Below are positions 32,675 to 40,749 of a stretch of DNA of 57,984 nt, piece after piece. The stretch covers positions 1-57,984 of the IMG/VR virus record IMGVR_UViG_3300027792_000211. The stretch is one strand, 5' to 3'. Below the pieces are notes generated by a model. The model was given only the letters and a program-made list of their open reading frames with translations. It ran no database searches and was not told the origin of the DNA. A program made the translations under genes and the position numbers. The stretch's first letter is position 1; the number at the start of each line of letters is the position of its first letter. Source of the DNA: a virus.

Positions 32675-33345
32675 TCTTGTTTTTCTCCTTGTAAATATTT
32701 ATAAATAGCTTCAGCAATATAAACATCAAGAGGGGTAGTTATCTTAATATTTACATCTTCACCTTTTACAATTTTAGGGATTAACCCTAATTCATTAATA
32801 ATTAAAGCGGCGTCATCTGTATAATCAAATTTTTCATTTACTCTAGCTTTGACATGTCCATGATTTAATAGTTGGGTATTATATTTTTGGGGCATTTGAA
32901 CGGGTCCAATGGTATTCCTATTAAAACTATTTCCACAACAATCTATTACCGAAGCATACATTTGTGTTATTGGAGTTACAAATTCATTTTCGCAATCCAA
33001 CACCTTTTTAATTAAATTTAAACTCATAAAGGGCCTAACTGCTTCACAAATCAATACTTCATCAGTGACAACTTCACTTAAACCAAGATAAGTGGAATTT
33101 TGACGAGTATCACCGCCTTGGCATATGATCACATGATCGATATTGTAGTTAAAACAAGCCTTCAATATTTTTTGTCGGTCTTCTTCAGGGCAAGGAATAA
33201 TAATTTCCCCTATTTCTTTTATCCTTCTTAATGTTTCTAATCCGTGTATTAATAATGGTTTGCCATGCAAACTTAAAAATTGTTTAGGGTAACCGAGGTT
33301 GGCGCGTTTGCCAACCCCTGCACATAAATAAATTACGTCAATCAT
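32671..33345 (-). CDS. IspD/TarI-family cytidylyltransferase
   Basis: In this 224-residue protein IDVIYLCAGVGKRANLGYPK then QFLSLHGKPLLIHGLETLRR is the CTP-binding start (G-x-G-x-R..PKQ). ICEAVRPFMSLNLIKKVLD and FDYTDDAALIINELGLIPK with KGEDVNIKITTPLDVYIAEA complete the family. Enzymes of this type make CDP-methylerythritol (IspD) or CDP-ribitol (TarI). Context with a TagF-like transferase and an SDR strongly favours a CDP-polyol role over isoprenoid synthesis. Confidence 0.8.
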   Translation of the reverse strand: MIDVIYLCAGVGKRANLGYPKQFLSLHGKPLLIHGLETLRRIKEIGEIIIPCPEEDRQKILKACFNYNIDHVIICQGGDTRQNSTYLGLSEVVTDEVLICEAVRPFMSLNLIKKVLDCENEFVTPITQMYASVIDCCGNSFNRNTIGPVQMPQKYNTQLLNHGHVKARVNEKFDYTDDAALIINELGLIPKIVKGEDVNIKITTPLDVYIAEAIYKYLQGEKQE

Positions 33346-33944
33346 TTGACAAATACCTGAGTTACCATTTTAGTTGGACACGGAATGAAATATTTAGTTA
33401 ATTCTTCTTTTATTAACATTAAGCCATCTTGCTCAAATATAGCCTTGTAATCTCTGTTTATTAGAGTATCCTCAATGATTATTATCTTATTTGCTATTTT
33501 CCTCATAATACTAAAAACATAATCTGCTTGTTGTGGGTGGATATGCATTAATACGGCACAAGTAAATATTAAATCAAAATTACCAAGGTCATCAATCACA
33601 TTTTCAACCGGGCTATTTACTACTTTATAGTTATCATTTTTATAAAAGTTTTTGCCAAACTCTATGGCGTCCTCATTAATTTCTATACCAGTTAAATTTT
33701 TATATCCGGCACCTTCTAAATAGTTTAAATTACGGCCACAATTACATCCTATTTCTAATATTTTTGCATCATGTTTAATATCAAAATCTCTAAATTGTTT
33801 TAATATATACGCTGATCTATCTTCGTGTTTCGCGTACTCCTCAGGTTGATTGGTATTATCTGGATTTCTCCAAAAATCATGGCTTAATTCTTGAGTGTCA
33901 AGCCACCCATTTCTAGTATGATCAATTCCTAAATATTCTTTCAT
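33342..33944 (-). CDS. SAM-dependent methyltransferase (200 aa)
   Basis: The motif I strand is DAKILEIGCNCGRNLNYLEG, then LTGIEINEDAIEFGKNFYKN, and motif IV is FDLIFTCAVLMHIHPQQADY. The LMHIHP phrase and N-terminal WRNPDNTNQPEEYAKHEDRS are shared with surface-glycan methylases. Placed between another methyltransferase and the CDP-polyol genes with four-base overlaps, it probably methylates a sugar or polyol of the cassette product. Confidence 0.75.
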   Translation of the reverse strand: MKEYLGIDHTRNGWLDTQELSHDFWRNPDNTNQPEEYAKHEDRSAYILKQFRDFDIKHDAKILEIGCNCGRNLNYLEGAGYKNLTGIEINEDAIEFGKNFYKNDNYKVVNSPVENVIDDLGNFDLIFTCAVLMHIHPQQADYVFSIMRKIANKIIIIEDTLINRDYKAIFEQDGLMLIKEELTKYFIPCPTKMVTQVFVK

Positions 33945-34774
33945 TTTGTAAAACCTCCTATAATTTCTCTTCCAAGACCCATTTTTCCATAGATCTTGTA
34001 TAATTCAATTGTTTGTTTACTTGATATTTTATTAAACAAAACTTCTTCATGACATCTAGCAAAATGACATTCACGTCCCAAACTTTGCGTTTCTAAGTAA
34101 TTAGTATCTTTATGTAAGGCATAAAATTCAGTTAAATAATTACCTAAAATAAATTCTTTTTCAAGGCCAACGGCTTTACATAGATTAATTAAACCATCTT
34201 TATTAAAATAATTAATATGATCCGGGGTAACTACCCAATATTGTTTTTCAACTTTTCGGATTCCCATTACATACTTTTGAAAAACTGAAAAGTCATTTGG
34301 CACCTTGATAATAATCTTTTTAGAACACACCTCGATGCATTTTTCTAAAAGTTTCCTAGGTTCTCGTACATGCTCAAGAACGTTATCAAGATTAATAATG
34401 TCAAACTTTTCTTTTATGTGTTCCAGGATATCAAAGATATTACCAATATCAATAAACTCTTTCATATCTGGATTATGTTTTAATAATCCTGCATCGCTGT
34501 AATCAATGCCTTTAACGTTATACCCTTTATCGTGGAAATATTTTAAAGCGAATCCTTCGCCGCAACCAACATCCAAAAAACTTGTGAATGATCCACATAA
34601 CATGTGTTTTTGTTGTAATTTAGCCTTAAAAAAATCTAGTTCTAATTGGGTATACTCTTGTTTGTAAGAAGTACTTTTATTATTCTGATAATAATTAGAA
34701 TAATATCGACTTAATTCTTCTTCACTGGGCATATTGGTTAATTCATAATAACCATATTGATTTAGTTTAACCAT
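33941..34774 (-). CDS. SAM-dependent methyltransferase (277 aa)
   Basis: The N-terminal region (GYYELTNMPSEEELSRYYSN) is the short accessory domain often preceding class I methylases in glycan loci. SFLDVGCGEGFALKYFHDKG is motif I, and FDIINLDNVLEHVREPRKLL is the motif IV type of methyltransferase 11/12. It is coupled to the next gene by four bases. Sugar methylation is inferred from context. Confidence 0.75.
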   Translation of the reverse strand: MVKLNQYGYYELTNMPSEEELSRYYSNYYQNNKSTSYKQEYTQLELDFFKAKLQQKHMLCGSFTSFLDVGCGEGFALKYFHDKGYNVKGIDYSDAGLLKHNPDMKEFIDIGNIFDILEHIKEKFDIINLDNVLEHVREPRKLLEKCIEVCSKKIIIKVPNDFSVFQKYVMGIRKVEKQYWVVTPDHINYFNKDGLINLCKAVGLEKEFILGNYLTEFYALHKDTNYLETQSLGRECHFARCHEEVLFNKISSKQTIELYKIYGKMGLGREIIGGFTK

Positions 34775-36025
34775 TTAAATTCCTATCCTTTCTTTGAATT
34801 TAAGTATCATAGAGTTGTAATTCAAAGGATGTAAAAATGGCTCTAAACCCTTTAAATATGCCTCTAGTTTTTCCTTGTCAAATTTAAAACTTCTAATTTC
34901 TTGAATGGCTCTCATTACATCCGGGTATGATCCGACAGAAAAACAACCCGGGAGATATTGATAATAAATATTACCAAACAATAAACAACATTTTCCTTTC
35001 AAAATGGCCTCCCATCCGGCGGTCCCTGTCACGGTAGCCACCGCAAAGGCTTTATCAATCAATGTATAATGATTAGTTTCCACTGGTATTAAATGAACAT
35101 TCCTCATTTTTGTAAGCCTGTTATAATAAGCTATTGATCGATTTTTTGACATGTGAGGGTGTTCCTTGACGTAAATTGTGTAACCCGTGAAGCTAAGAAT
35201 TTCAATCATTAACAATTGATCAACGAAGACTCCCCCTAATGGACATGTTGACGCCTCATATTGATAGTGGAGGGGAACATAAATAAAAGGCTTATTAATA
35301 TCAAATTTTTTACAACATGCTTTGTAAAAATCAAATAAATCCTTGTATTTAATCCTTACATTCTTTTGAAATTCTACAACACGAGAAACATTGGGAATAG
35401 TAATAGGCTTATAACTTAAAGGCTTATTATATAAATATTCTTCAAATATACTCTTTAATCGGGGATATTTGAAATCACTATAAAGAGGTTCAAATCCCGT
35501 CATAGGATCTTTAATTGATTCAATAAAATAACCCCAATCAGGAAATAAAAAATAATTGGTAAATGTTTTAATCCCTTTAAACTTACACAGATTATAAATA
35601 ACAAAATCATACCCCATATGAGGAACAAAAGCCGCCAAGAATACATCAATTTTATTTACTGCTAAATAATACGACCAATATCGCAGGCAAGCCAAATAAT
35701 GAGATTTACGCGTGTCAAAGCTATCATTAGGCTTAATTGATTTAATACGTTCATACATTTTCATTACTTCGCTTTCGCAATCATGCATACCTTCAATGGT
35801 ATACTGATCTAGCGGTGTGACTTTAGTCCAGTCTACAGTTCTAAAGAAATTAAAATTTTTCAATTTTTTGTGGGGATGTAAAGTCATATTTTTATTAATT
35901 TGCAAAAGTTTTTTTTTCATAGGTAATGTTAGCCTATCCCCAACTATACAAAATAATTTATGATCTTTTATGTTTTTCCCTGCTTCTGCAATAAATTTAT
36001 GATCCCCTAAAATTAATATGTTCAT
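34775..36025 (-). CDS. KpsS/KpsC-like capsule polysaccharide transferase
   Basis: In this 416-residue protein, PFIYVPLHYQYEASTCPLGG, then GYTIYVKEHPHMSKNRS and HYTLIDKAFAVATVTGTAGW with EAILKGKCCLLFGNIYYQYL follow the capsule-biosynthesis family (KpsS type): PLHYQPE, KEHP, and TV.TGT.G.EA...GKP. These transfer nonulosonic or Kdo-type residues in Gram-negative capsules; here the natural donor would be the CMP-nonulosonate made by the cassette. It is cytosolic with no membrane spans. Confidence 0.7.
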   Translation of the reverse strand: MNILILGDHKFIAEAGKNIKDHKLFCIVGDRLTLPMKKKLLQINKNMTLHPHKKLKNFNFFRTVDWTKVTPLDQYTIEGMHDCESEVMKMYERIKSIKPNDSFDTRKSHYLACLRYWSYYLAVNKIDVFLAAFVPHMGYDFVIYNLCKFKGIKTFTNYFLFPDWGYFIESIKDPMTGFEPLYSDFKYPRLKSIFEEYLYNKPLSYKPITIPNVSRVVEFQKNVRIKYKDLFDFYKACCKKFDINKPFIYVPLHYQYEASTCPLGGVFVDQLLMIEILSFTGYTIYVKEHPHMSKNRSIAYYNRLTKMRNVHLIPVETNHYTLIDKAFAVATVTGTAGWEAILKGKCCLLFGNIYYQYLPGCFSVGSYPDVMRAIQEIRSFKFDKEKLEAYLKGLEPFLHPLNYNSMILKFKERIGI

Positions 36026-36642
36026 TTTATCACCCTTACTATTTCAAAAGTTTCACAATAATTTTTTAATACTATACTACCATTTACACTCATTTTATCT
36101 TTTATAATTTGCCAACTTCGAGGGTGTGGATAACCCCTTAACTCGCTTTTATAACAATCCATGGCTAATATTTTTTGATCGATATCAATTTCAACAAACA
36201 TTTGAGGCTTAAACGATGTAAACCCCCATTCGGTACTAGATAATATTTCAAAACTGTATATTTGCTTAACTAAATGAGAATTACAAGGCCTTGCCGCTGT
36301 TAATACGGCCTCAAATATAAGCCTATGATCTTTGTTTAAATCATGGTTACTATGTGTATAAATGATATCTGGTTTATACACTTTTATATATTGCTCAATA
36401 CTTTGTATAATGTCCAAAATAGGCACGGTGTCAAATCGCTGATCCGGCAAATTTTCAAAAGTTAAATGATATCCAATAATCTTTGAAGCTAAGGACGCCT
36501 CAGTTTTTAAATCAACTTCACGGCCGCCCGTGGACATTATAAGAACTAATACTTTATCACCATTTTCAACATGTTTACTAAGTGTTCCACCGCATCCTAA
36601 AATTTCGTCATCGGGGTGGGCAACAATACATAATACGTTCAA
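36022..36642 (-). CDS. PIG-L family deacetylase
   Basis: In this 206-residue protein MNVLCIVAHPDDEILGCGGT carries the AHPDDE zinc motif, VLVLIMSTGGRE follows, and IIYTHSNHDLNKDHRLIFEA carries the second conserved His set (HxxDxNxDH). The family removes N-acetyl groups from GlcNAc-like sugars. In the nonulosonate operon it could trim an acetamido group before an alternative acyl group is added by the GNAT. It overlaps the HAD gene by 35 bases. Confidence 0.85.
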   Translation of the reverse strand: MNVLCIVAHPDDEILGCGGTLSKHVENGDKVLVLIMSTGGREVDLKTEASLASKIIGYHLTFENLPDQRFDTVPILDIIQSIEQYIKVYKPDIIYTHSNHDLNKDHRLIFEAVLTAARPCNSHLVKQIYSFEILSSTEWGFTSFKPQMFVEIDIDQKILAMDCYKSELRGYPHPRSWQIIKDKMSVNGSIVLKNYCETFEIVRVIK

Positions 36643-37129
36643 TAAATTTATCCTCCTTCACATCAATAAAATAGGCGTCGGCGTTTTCAGCGAATCTTCT
36701 ATCGCTTTCTCTATCGCCGACATAACACACTTTATCTACTTTTAATACGTCTGACATTATTTGTAATGACGACGGATTAGGTTTATAAAATTTCGGATCA
36801 TCTAAAATTATAATATGATCAAAATATTTATGAATACCTAAAATATCGATTTTATTATTTTGTATTTCCTTGTCACCGTTTGTTATCAATCCTACCTGGC
36901 AAGTTAAAATTTTAAATAACGGATTTACCCAAGGATACAAAGTCAATTTAGGTTTAATACCTCTATAAATAGAATTGCCGAATCTATGCATAACTTTATT
37001 AGGGTCAATGTTATAAAAATTTTTAAGCATCTCCACAGATATTTTTTTACAAATTTCTTCAAACCCTGCAAATACAAATTGTTTTGAATCATACAAGGTA
37101 TCATCCAAATCAAATACTAACCCGACCAT
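36608..37129 (-). CDS. HAD-superfamily phosphatase (173 aa)
   Basis: MVGLVFDLDDTLYDSKQFVF is motif I (DxDxT), QVGLITNGDKEIQNNK is motif II (TNG), and KPNPSSLQIMSDVLK with VCYVGDRESDRRFAENADAY are motifs III-IV. This is a complete small HAD phosphatase of the NagD/Gph-like type. Likely substrates are sugar phosphates (such as the 9-phosphate of a nonulosonic acid). It is coupled to the ATP-grasp gene. Confidence 0.75.
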   Translation of the reverse strand: MVGLVFDLDDTLYDSKQFVFAGFEEICKKISVEMLKNFYNIDPNKVMHRFGNSIYRGIKPKLTLYPWVNPLFKILTCQVGLITNGDKEIQNNKIDILGIHKYFDHIIILDDPKFYKPNPSSLQIMSDVLKVDKVCYVGDRESDRRFAENADAYFIDVKEDKFIERIMYCCPPR

Positions 37130-37965
37130 TCCGTTAAATACCTATACACTTTCTTTTTATCTTGGATATTATAATCTGATTTATAATAATTCCCGGTCCA
37201 AATATCTATTGAATCCTTTATAATATCAAACCCCGCCATAATACTAAATATAGCTGACCCCGCTAATCTAGGATTTATTTCTATAAGATAGATTTCATTA
37301 TCCCTAACTATAACCTGAATATTGATAGGACCCTTGAATTTGATTTTACTTACAATATCTTTTGTAAAATCAATTAAATCCTGTCTCATGTCAATTTCCC
37401 CTTGAAGGGTAACATTTGTAAAACTTACTCGTTTCCGGGGTACACAAAATATAAATTCACCATTCAAGTTAACTAAACAATCAATAGTATACTCTATACC
37501 TTGAATAAATTTTTGGACTATGTATTTACCATTCAACATATATTGTCTAAAATCCGTTGTTAAAAAGGCCTCTTTGGACCCTCTCGAATAAATACCCCTA
37601 ACAAATCCATACTTATCCATTACACTACTTAAAGCCGGTACTTGTATATCATGGGATATACAATATTGATATAAAAAATGTTTATTTATACATGTCATAT
37701 TTGTTTCATGATCGCATTGAATTATTCTTGCGTCATTCATACATAAAAGTAATTCTTCATCGATAAAAGGAAAAAATAAATCATACTCAATATCATTGAT
37801 ATATCCAGGATGACAAGGGTCCACTTTGTAAAATTTATCACAAAAATGTTTACCTGGAATATCATTATTCATATCAATACCAATCACATAATGACCTAAC
37901 TTTTGTAAGTGCTGTATATAGCTTATAGCTACACTTCCACCTACAGCACTAATCATTATTTTCAT
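37117..37965 (-). CDS. ATP-grasp (CarB-like) ligase
   Basis: I use ATG 37965 after AAGGAGGGTTACA (282 aa); the open frame back to 38115 lacks a ribosome site and overlaps the GNAT gene. MKIMISAVGGSVAISYIQHL is a Rossmann-like pre-ATP-grasp domain. KYIVQKFIQGIEYTIDCLVN and GPINIQVIVRDNEIYLIEIN with PRLAGSAIFSIMAG are the ATP-grasp core with its Mg-binding EINPR. Such enzymes ligate an amino or carboxylate group to the sugar in capsule loci. The substrate is unknown. Confidence 0.75.
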   Translation of the reverse strand: MKIMISAVGGSVAISYIQHLQKLGHYVIGIDMNNDIPGKHFCDKFYKVDPCHPGYINDIEYDLFFPFIDEELLLCMNDARIIQCDHETNMTCINKHFLYQYCISHDIQVPALSSVMDKYGFVRGIYSRGSKEAFLTTDFRQYMLNGKYIVQKFIQGIEYTIDCLVNLNGEFIFCVPRKRVSFTNVTLQGEIDMRQDLIDFTKDIVSKIKFKGPINIQVIVRDNEIYLIEINPRLAGSAIFSIMAGFDIIKDSIDIWTGNYYKSDYNIQDKKKVYRYLTEWSG

Positions 37966-38452
37966 TGTAACCCTCCTTATTAAAACTAAAATACAACGAA
38001 TTCCAATAATATCCACCGTAATATTTCCGGGCCGGTAAAATTGTTGTATAAGATGGTTCCATCTTTTTCCAAAAATCAATTGAATTATTGCATTCGTAGC
38101 ATTCACCATATACATTTTCTAAATTTAATTCATCAAAAGCATAATCCAGGATTAATTTTAATGCCTCTCTTCCATAGCCTTTACCGGTTTGTATTACAAA
38201 CATGGTTATTTCTCCAAGCCTATTTTCCCATTCAATATGTGAAATCCCGGTAGTTCCTACTAATTTCCCATCGGCATTAATCCCAAATATTCTATTATTA
38301 GAATTTCTATTAGATACAACATCATTATAATAATCGTGTTGCATTTCTTTAGTTAATAGAAATGGAGTTCGCCAACTTCCTTTTATTTTGTTTTTTTCTA
38401 TTCTAATATACTCTAAATCCTGCTCATTTAAGACTTCGAGAGTAACGCCCAT
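37949..38452 (-). CDS. GNAT acetyltransferase (PseH-like)
   Basis: In this 167-residue protein the motif order matches PseH/RimJ-type GNATs: KGSWRTPFLLTKEMQHDYYN, GTTGISHIEWENRLGEITMF, the acetyl-CoA loop TGKGYGREALKLILDYAFDE and NVYGECYECNNSIDFWKKM. In the pseudaminic acid pathway PseH acetylates the 4-amino group made by PseC. It lies between the Pse-type methylase and ATP-grasp genes. The exact acyl group is unknown. Confidence 0.75.
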   Translation of the reverse strand: MGVTLEVLNEQDLEYIRIEKNKIKGSWRTPFLLTKEMQHDYYNDVVSNRNSNNRIFGINADGKLVGTTGISHIEWENRLGEITMFVIQTGKGYGREALKLILDYAFDELNLENVYGECYECNNSIDFWKKMEPSYTTILPARKYYGGYYWNSLYFSFNKEGYNENND

Positions 38453-39000
38453 ATTAAATCACCCCTGACTTTCCCAGATTTTATCATTTTTAAATTGTAC
38501 AACTTTTGAAAATCATTTATAAAATCACCTTTAAAAAAGGCGTTTTCCCTTTCACGATATACCACCGTAAAAGGGTGTTTACTAATATGTTCTATGAGTA
38601 ATATATATTTATTGCTATGCTCATATAAAACCTTGTAGGCCTCGTTTAAATCATCAGGGGATATATGAATGAGTAGGCCATATGTAAATACTAAATCAGC
38701 TTTAAGGTCCAATTTATCAAATATAGATTGATTCCAGGCTGTACATGATTTTTTTAGTTTATCATAAGCCTTTTTGTTTATTTCTACACCATAATATTTG
38801 GCTTTGGGATAACATTGTTTAACCGCAGGAATATTTAAGCCTATATTCGCCCCATATTCAAGTACACTGTTTATATTTAATTTCTTATCTAAAATAGTTC
38901 TGAATACCCCAATTTTATACTGAACATATCTTTCCCGGTCGTTATCATCAGTGTAATTATCCCCTAACTTGCCTTTCCATAATTCTTCTTGGTATCTCAT
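38428..39000 (-). CDS. Pseudaminic-acid biosynthesis-associated methylase-like
   Basis: In this 190-residue protein EELWKGKLGDNYTDDNDRER, SVLEYGANIGLNIPAVKQCY, KYYGVEINKKAYDKLKKSC and DLVFTYGLLIHISPDDLNEA then ERENAFFKGDF match the distinctive family (W.G..GD.Y..R, LE.GAN.GLN, GVEIN, LIHI.PD, YRE..A.FK.DF). That family is found in pseudaminic-acid operons and is predicted to O-methylate the sugar. This is the most specific marker that the cassette makes a nonulosonic acid. Confidence 0.85.
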   Translation of the reverse strand: MRYQEELWKGKLGDNYTDDNDRERYVQYKIGVFRTILDKKLNINSVLEYGANIGLNIPAVKQCYPKAKYYGVEINKKAYDKLKKSCTAWNQSIFDKLDLKADLVFTYGLLIHISPDDLNEAYKVLYEHSNKYILLIEHISKHPFTVVYRERENAFFKGDFINDFQKLYNLKMIKSGKVRGDLIWALLSKS

Positions 39001-39001
39001 T

Positions 39002-39631
39002 TCATTTTCTCCTTAAAAAATTAAATGCATCCTGGATTTTTTCAAAATCTTCTAAAGTATCCACGGACCACTTTTGATTATAAATATCATAAAAAGTAAC
39101 TTCACCAAATTTAAATCTATCATGATCCCGCATATAAGGGCAAACATGTTCCCTATCCGACCCGGTAGCTTTGTCGTATGTCTTCATTAAAGTATCGAAT
39201 GTAAACACTTCAACATCGAGGCCCGAACAAGTCCCAAAATTACCCCTATTCCAAGTATAATCATTTTTATTTACATTATGGGAGGCTATAGTTGTATCAA
39301 TGATATCAGGATAAAAATACAAAAGAGGGCAATCACTTGTTATCCTTACAATATTTTTAGACTCATATTTACATGCAATATGATAAAACCGACTCAATAC
39401 ATCCTCAGATTTACATTCTATTTCTTCAACATCCTCAGATTTAAAATAATTTTTAATAGGCGTATTTTCGTATTCTTTAGCAATTCCGATAACGGCCTTA
39501 TCGATATATAAACTTTTATTAGCCGCCCTTAAAACCCATTCCGTCATAGGAATGCCGTTAATTTCTGCTAAACATTTACCAGGAAATCTGGAAGACGTCA
39601 TGCGGGCCGCAATTATACATAAAAAATTCAT
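39002..39631 (-). CDS. SpsF/PseF-like CMP-sugar cytidylyltransferase
   Basis: In this 209-residue protein LCIIAARMTSSRFPGKCLAE is the CTP-transferase 3 start (RxxSxRxPGK), NIVRITSDCPLLYFYPDIID is the metal-binding TSDCP, and the end KWSVDTLEDFEKIQDAFNFL carries the usual VDT. SpsF-type enzymes activate nonulosonic acids with CTP for transfer. It follows the NeuB-like and HAD genes, the order expected for a CMP-nonulosonate pathway. Confidence 0.8.
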   Translation of the reverse strand: MNFLCIIAARMTSSRFPGKCLAEINGIPMTEWVLRAANKSLYIDKAVIGIAKEYENTPIKNYFKSEDVEEIECKSEDVLSRFYHIACKYESKNIVRITSDCPLLYFYPDIIDTTIASHNVNKNDYTWNRGNFGTCSGLDVEVFTFDTLMKTYDKATGSDREHVCPYMRDHDRFKFGEVTFYDIYNQKWSVDTLEDFEKIQDAFNFLRRK

Positions 39632-39813
39632 TTATAATTCGCCTCTCTTTTTTGAATTATGCTACATGCCATTTCTAGGCCATTATATAAACCTCGTTGA
39701 TATTCTTTTTGATCTTCGGCCGCTTTGATTAATTCAGCATATCGTTTTTTAAATTCCTCAGTAATACTATTTTCAATTGTTTCTAAAAATCCACTTAAAT
39801 CTAATTCTGCCAT
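39628..39813 (-). CDS. Small helical protein (61 aa)
   Basis: Almost entirely helical and charged (FLETIENSITEEFKKRYAEL; IKAAEDQKEYQRGLYNGLEM), it shares four-base or longer overlaps with both neighbours. Small helical ORFs with YxxGxxxG.E-like patterns occur in phages as partners of HAD or nucleotide enzymes. The function is unknown. Confidence 0.5.
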   Translation of the reverse strand: MAELDLSGFLETIENSITEEFKKRYAELIKAAEDQKEYQRGLYNGLEMACSIIQKREANYK

Positions 39814-40145
39814 GTCTTAAACCTCCTTATTTCTTCCAATGTTTTACCAGGCTCACCATTGAAACAAATAGCTCTATCATCGATTGTTAAAAAGGCCGGA
39901 ACTTTAACCGCGGTAAACCCATCAACCTTAATTTTATATTGGTTTAACCAGCCTTTCATTGCTTCGATTCCTTTTTCTTCACAACATCGAGTTGAAAAAA
40001 TCAAAATAATATAATCTTGTTCTCTCAATTCGTTAATCATTTCTCGTATGCCATGGACTGGCTCATCAGGGATAATTTCAACCCCTTTCCACCCTGATTT
40101 ATAACTATGAATTACCCCGTCAAAGTCAATCAATATTGTTTTCAC
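39801..40145 (-). CDS. Small HAD-like hydrolase (114 aa)
   Basis: MKTILIDFDGVIHSYKSGWK is motif I (DFDGV), ILIFSTRCCEEKGIEAMKGW is motif II (STR), and PAFLTIDDRAICFNGEPG provides the final acidic motif (DDRA). This compact HAD form is common in phages and in some sugar loci. It might supply the phosphatase step after the NeuB-like enzyme (compare the NeuNAc-9-phosphate route), but the substrate is not shown. Confidence 0.7.
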   Translation of the reverse strand: MKTILIDFDGVIHSYKSGWKGVEIIPDEPVHGIREMINELREQDYIILIFSTRCCEEKGIEAMKGWLNQYKIKVDGFTAVKVPAFLTIDDRAICFNGEPGKTLEEIRRFKTWQN

Positions 40146-40749
40146 TAAAAATCACCTCCTGTAATTGTTCGGGCGTCCTGGCAAAACTACCAGAATCAAG
40201 CCCGGTTGAATCCAATAATCTATAATGCCATTCAATCCTTTTCGGTTTATATTTTTTATATAATTGAAAATTATCGGTGTGATCACTGATATTCTCAAAA
40301 TAATTAAATTTATTTTCGTAATCCTCAACACTAGCTGGATACTTACTTATACAATTAAATACTACCATGTTAGGCCTTGGATTCATAAAGATACCTGATA
40401 CATACACCTTAAATTTAGGGGGTATTAAATCAATTAAAAAATACCTGGTATCGTTATTTGATATTTTTACAAATGGGATATCAAAACTAAGTAAATATCT
40501 TAATGATTCAATATCATTAACCGAACTAGTCACTTCATAACCTAGTTGGCACCCGTAATTATACGCATAGTTGAACGAATTAGGATTTAATGGGGTATTA
40601 ATCCCATCGTCTCTAAAAAGTTGCCATTTAACGATTATCTTATGCTTTCCATTATCAACTTTTTTCAATTCATCATACATTTTTTTAATGTATTTTAAAT
40701 CGTTTTTACATGTGTTTCCAGAGCCAAAATCTAATATTATTTCAGACAT
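40126..40749 (-). CDS. Minimal NeuB/PseI-like nonulosonate synthase domain (207 aa)
   Basis: KIIVKWQLFRDDGINTP near the start, YEVTSSVNDIESLRYLLSFD then PFVKISNNDTR, VFNCISKYPASVEDYENKF, NISDHTDN and RIEWHYRLLDSTGLDSGSFA followed by RTPEQLQEV track the NeuB TIM barrel (STpfd, KI.S.D, hC.S.YP.p, SDHt.G, IEkHf.l.....G.D..fS..P.EL). Typical NeuB/PseI proteins are about 340 residues with a C-terminal antifreeze-like SAF domain; here both the SAF domain and part of the N-terminus are absent. It probably condenses PEP with a 6-carbon aminosugar, if still active. Confidence 0.7.
   Translation of the reverse strand: MSEIILDFGSGNTCKNDLKYIKKMYDELKKVDNGKHKIIVKWQLFRDDGINTPLNPNSFNYAYNYGCQLGYEVTSSVNDIESLRYLLSFDIPFVKISNNDTRYFLIDLIPPKFKVYVSGIFMNPRPNMVVFNCISKYPASVEDYENKFNYFENISDHTDNFQLYKKYKPKRIEWHYRLLDSTGLDSGSFARTPEQLQEVIFSENNID

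Noticed and set aside
37966-38115. Longer N-terminus for the ATP-grasp protein (start at 38115)
   Set aside because: That frame overlaps the GNAT coding region, lacks a ribosome site, and the ATP-grasp fold begins at MKIMISAVGG after a strong AAGGAGG.
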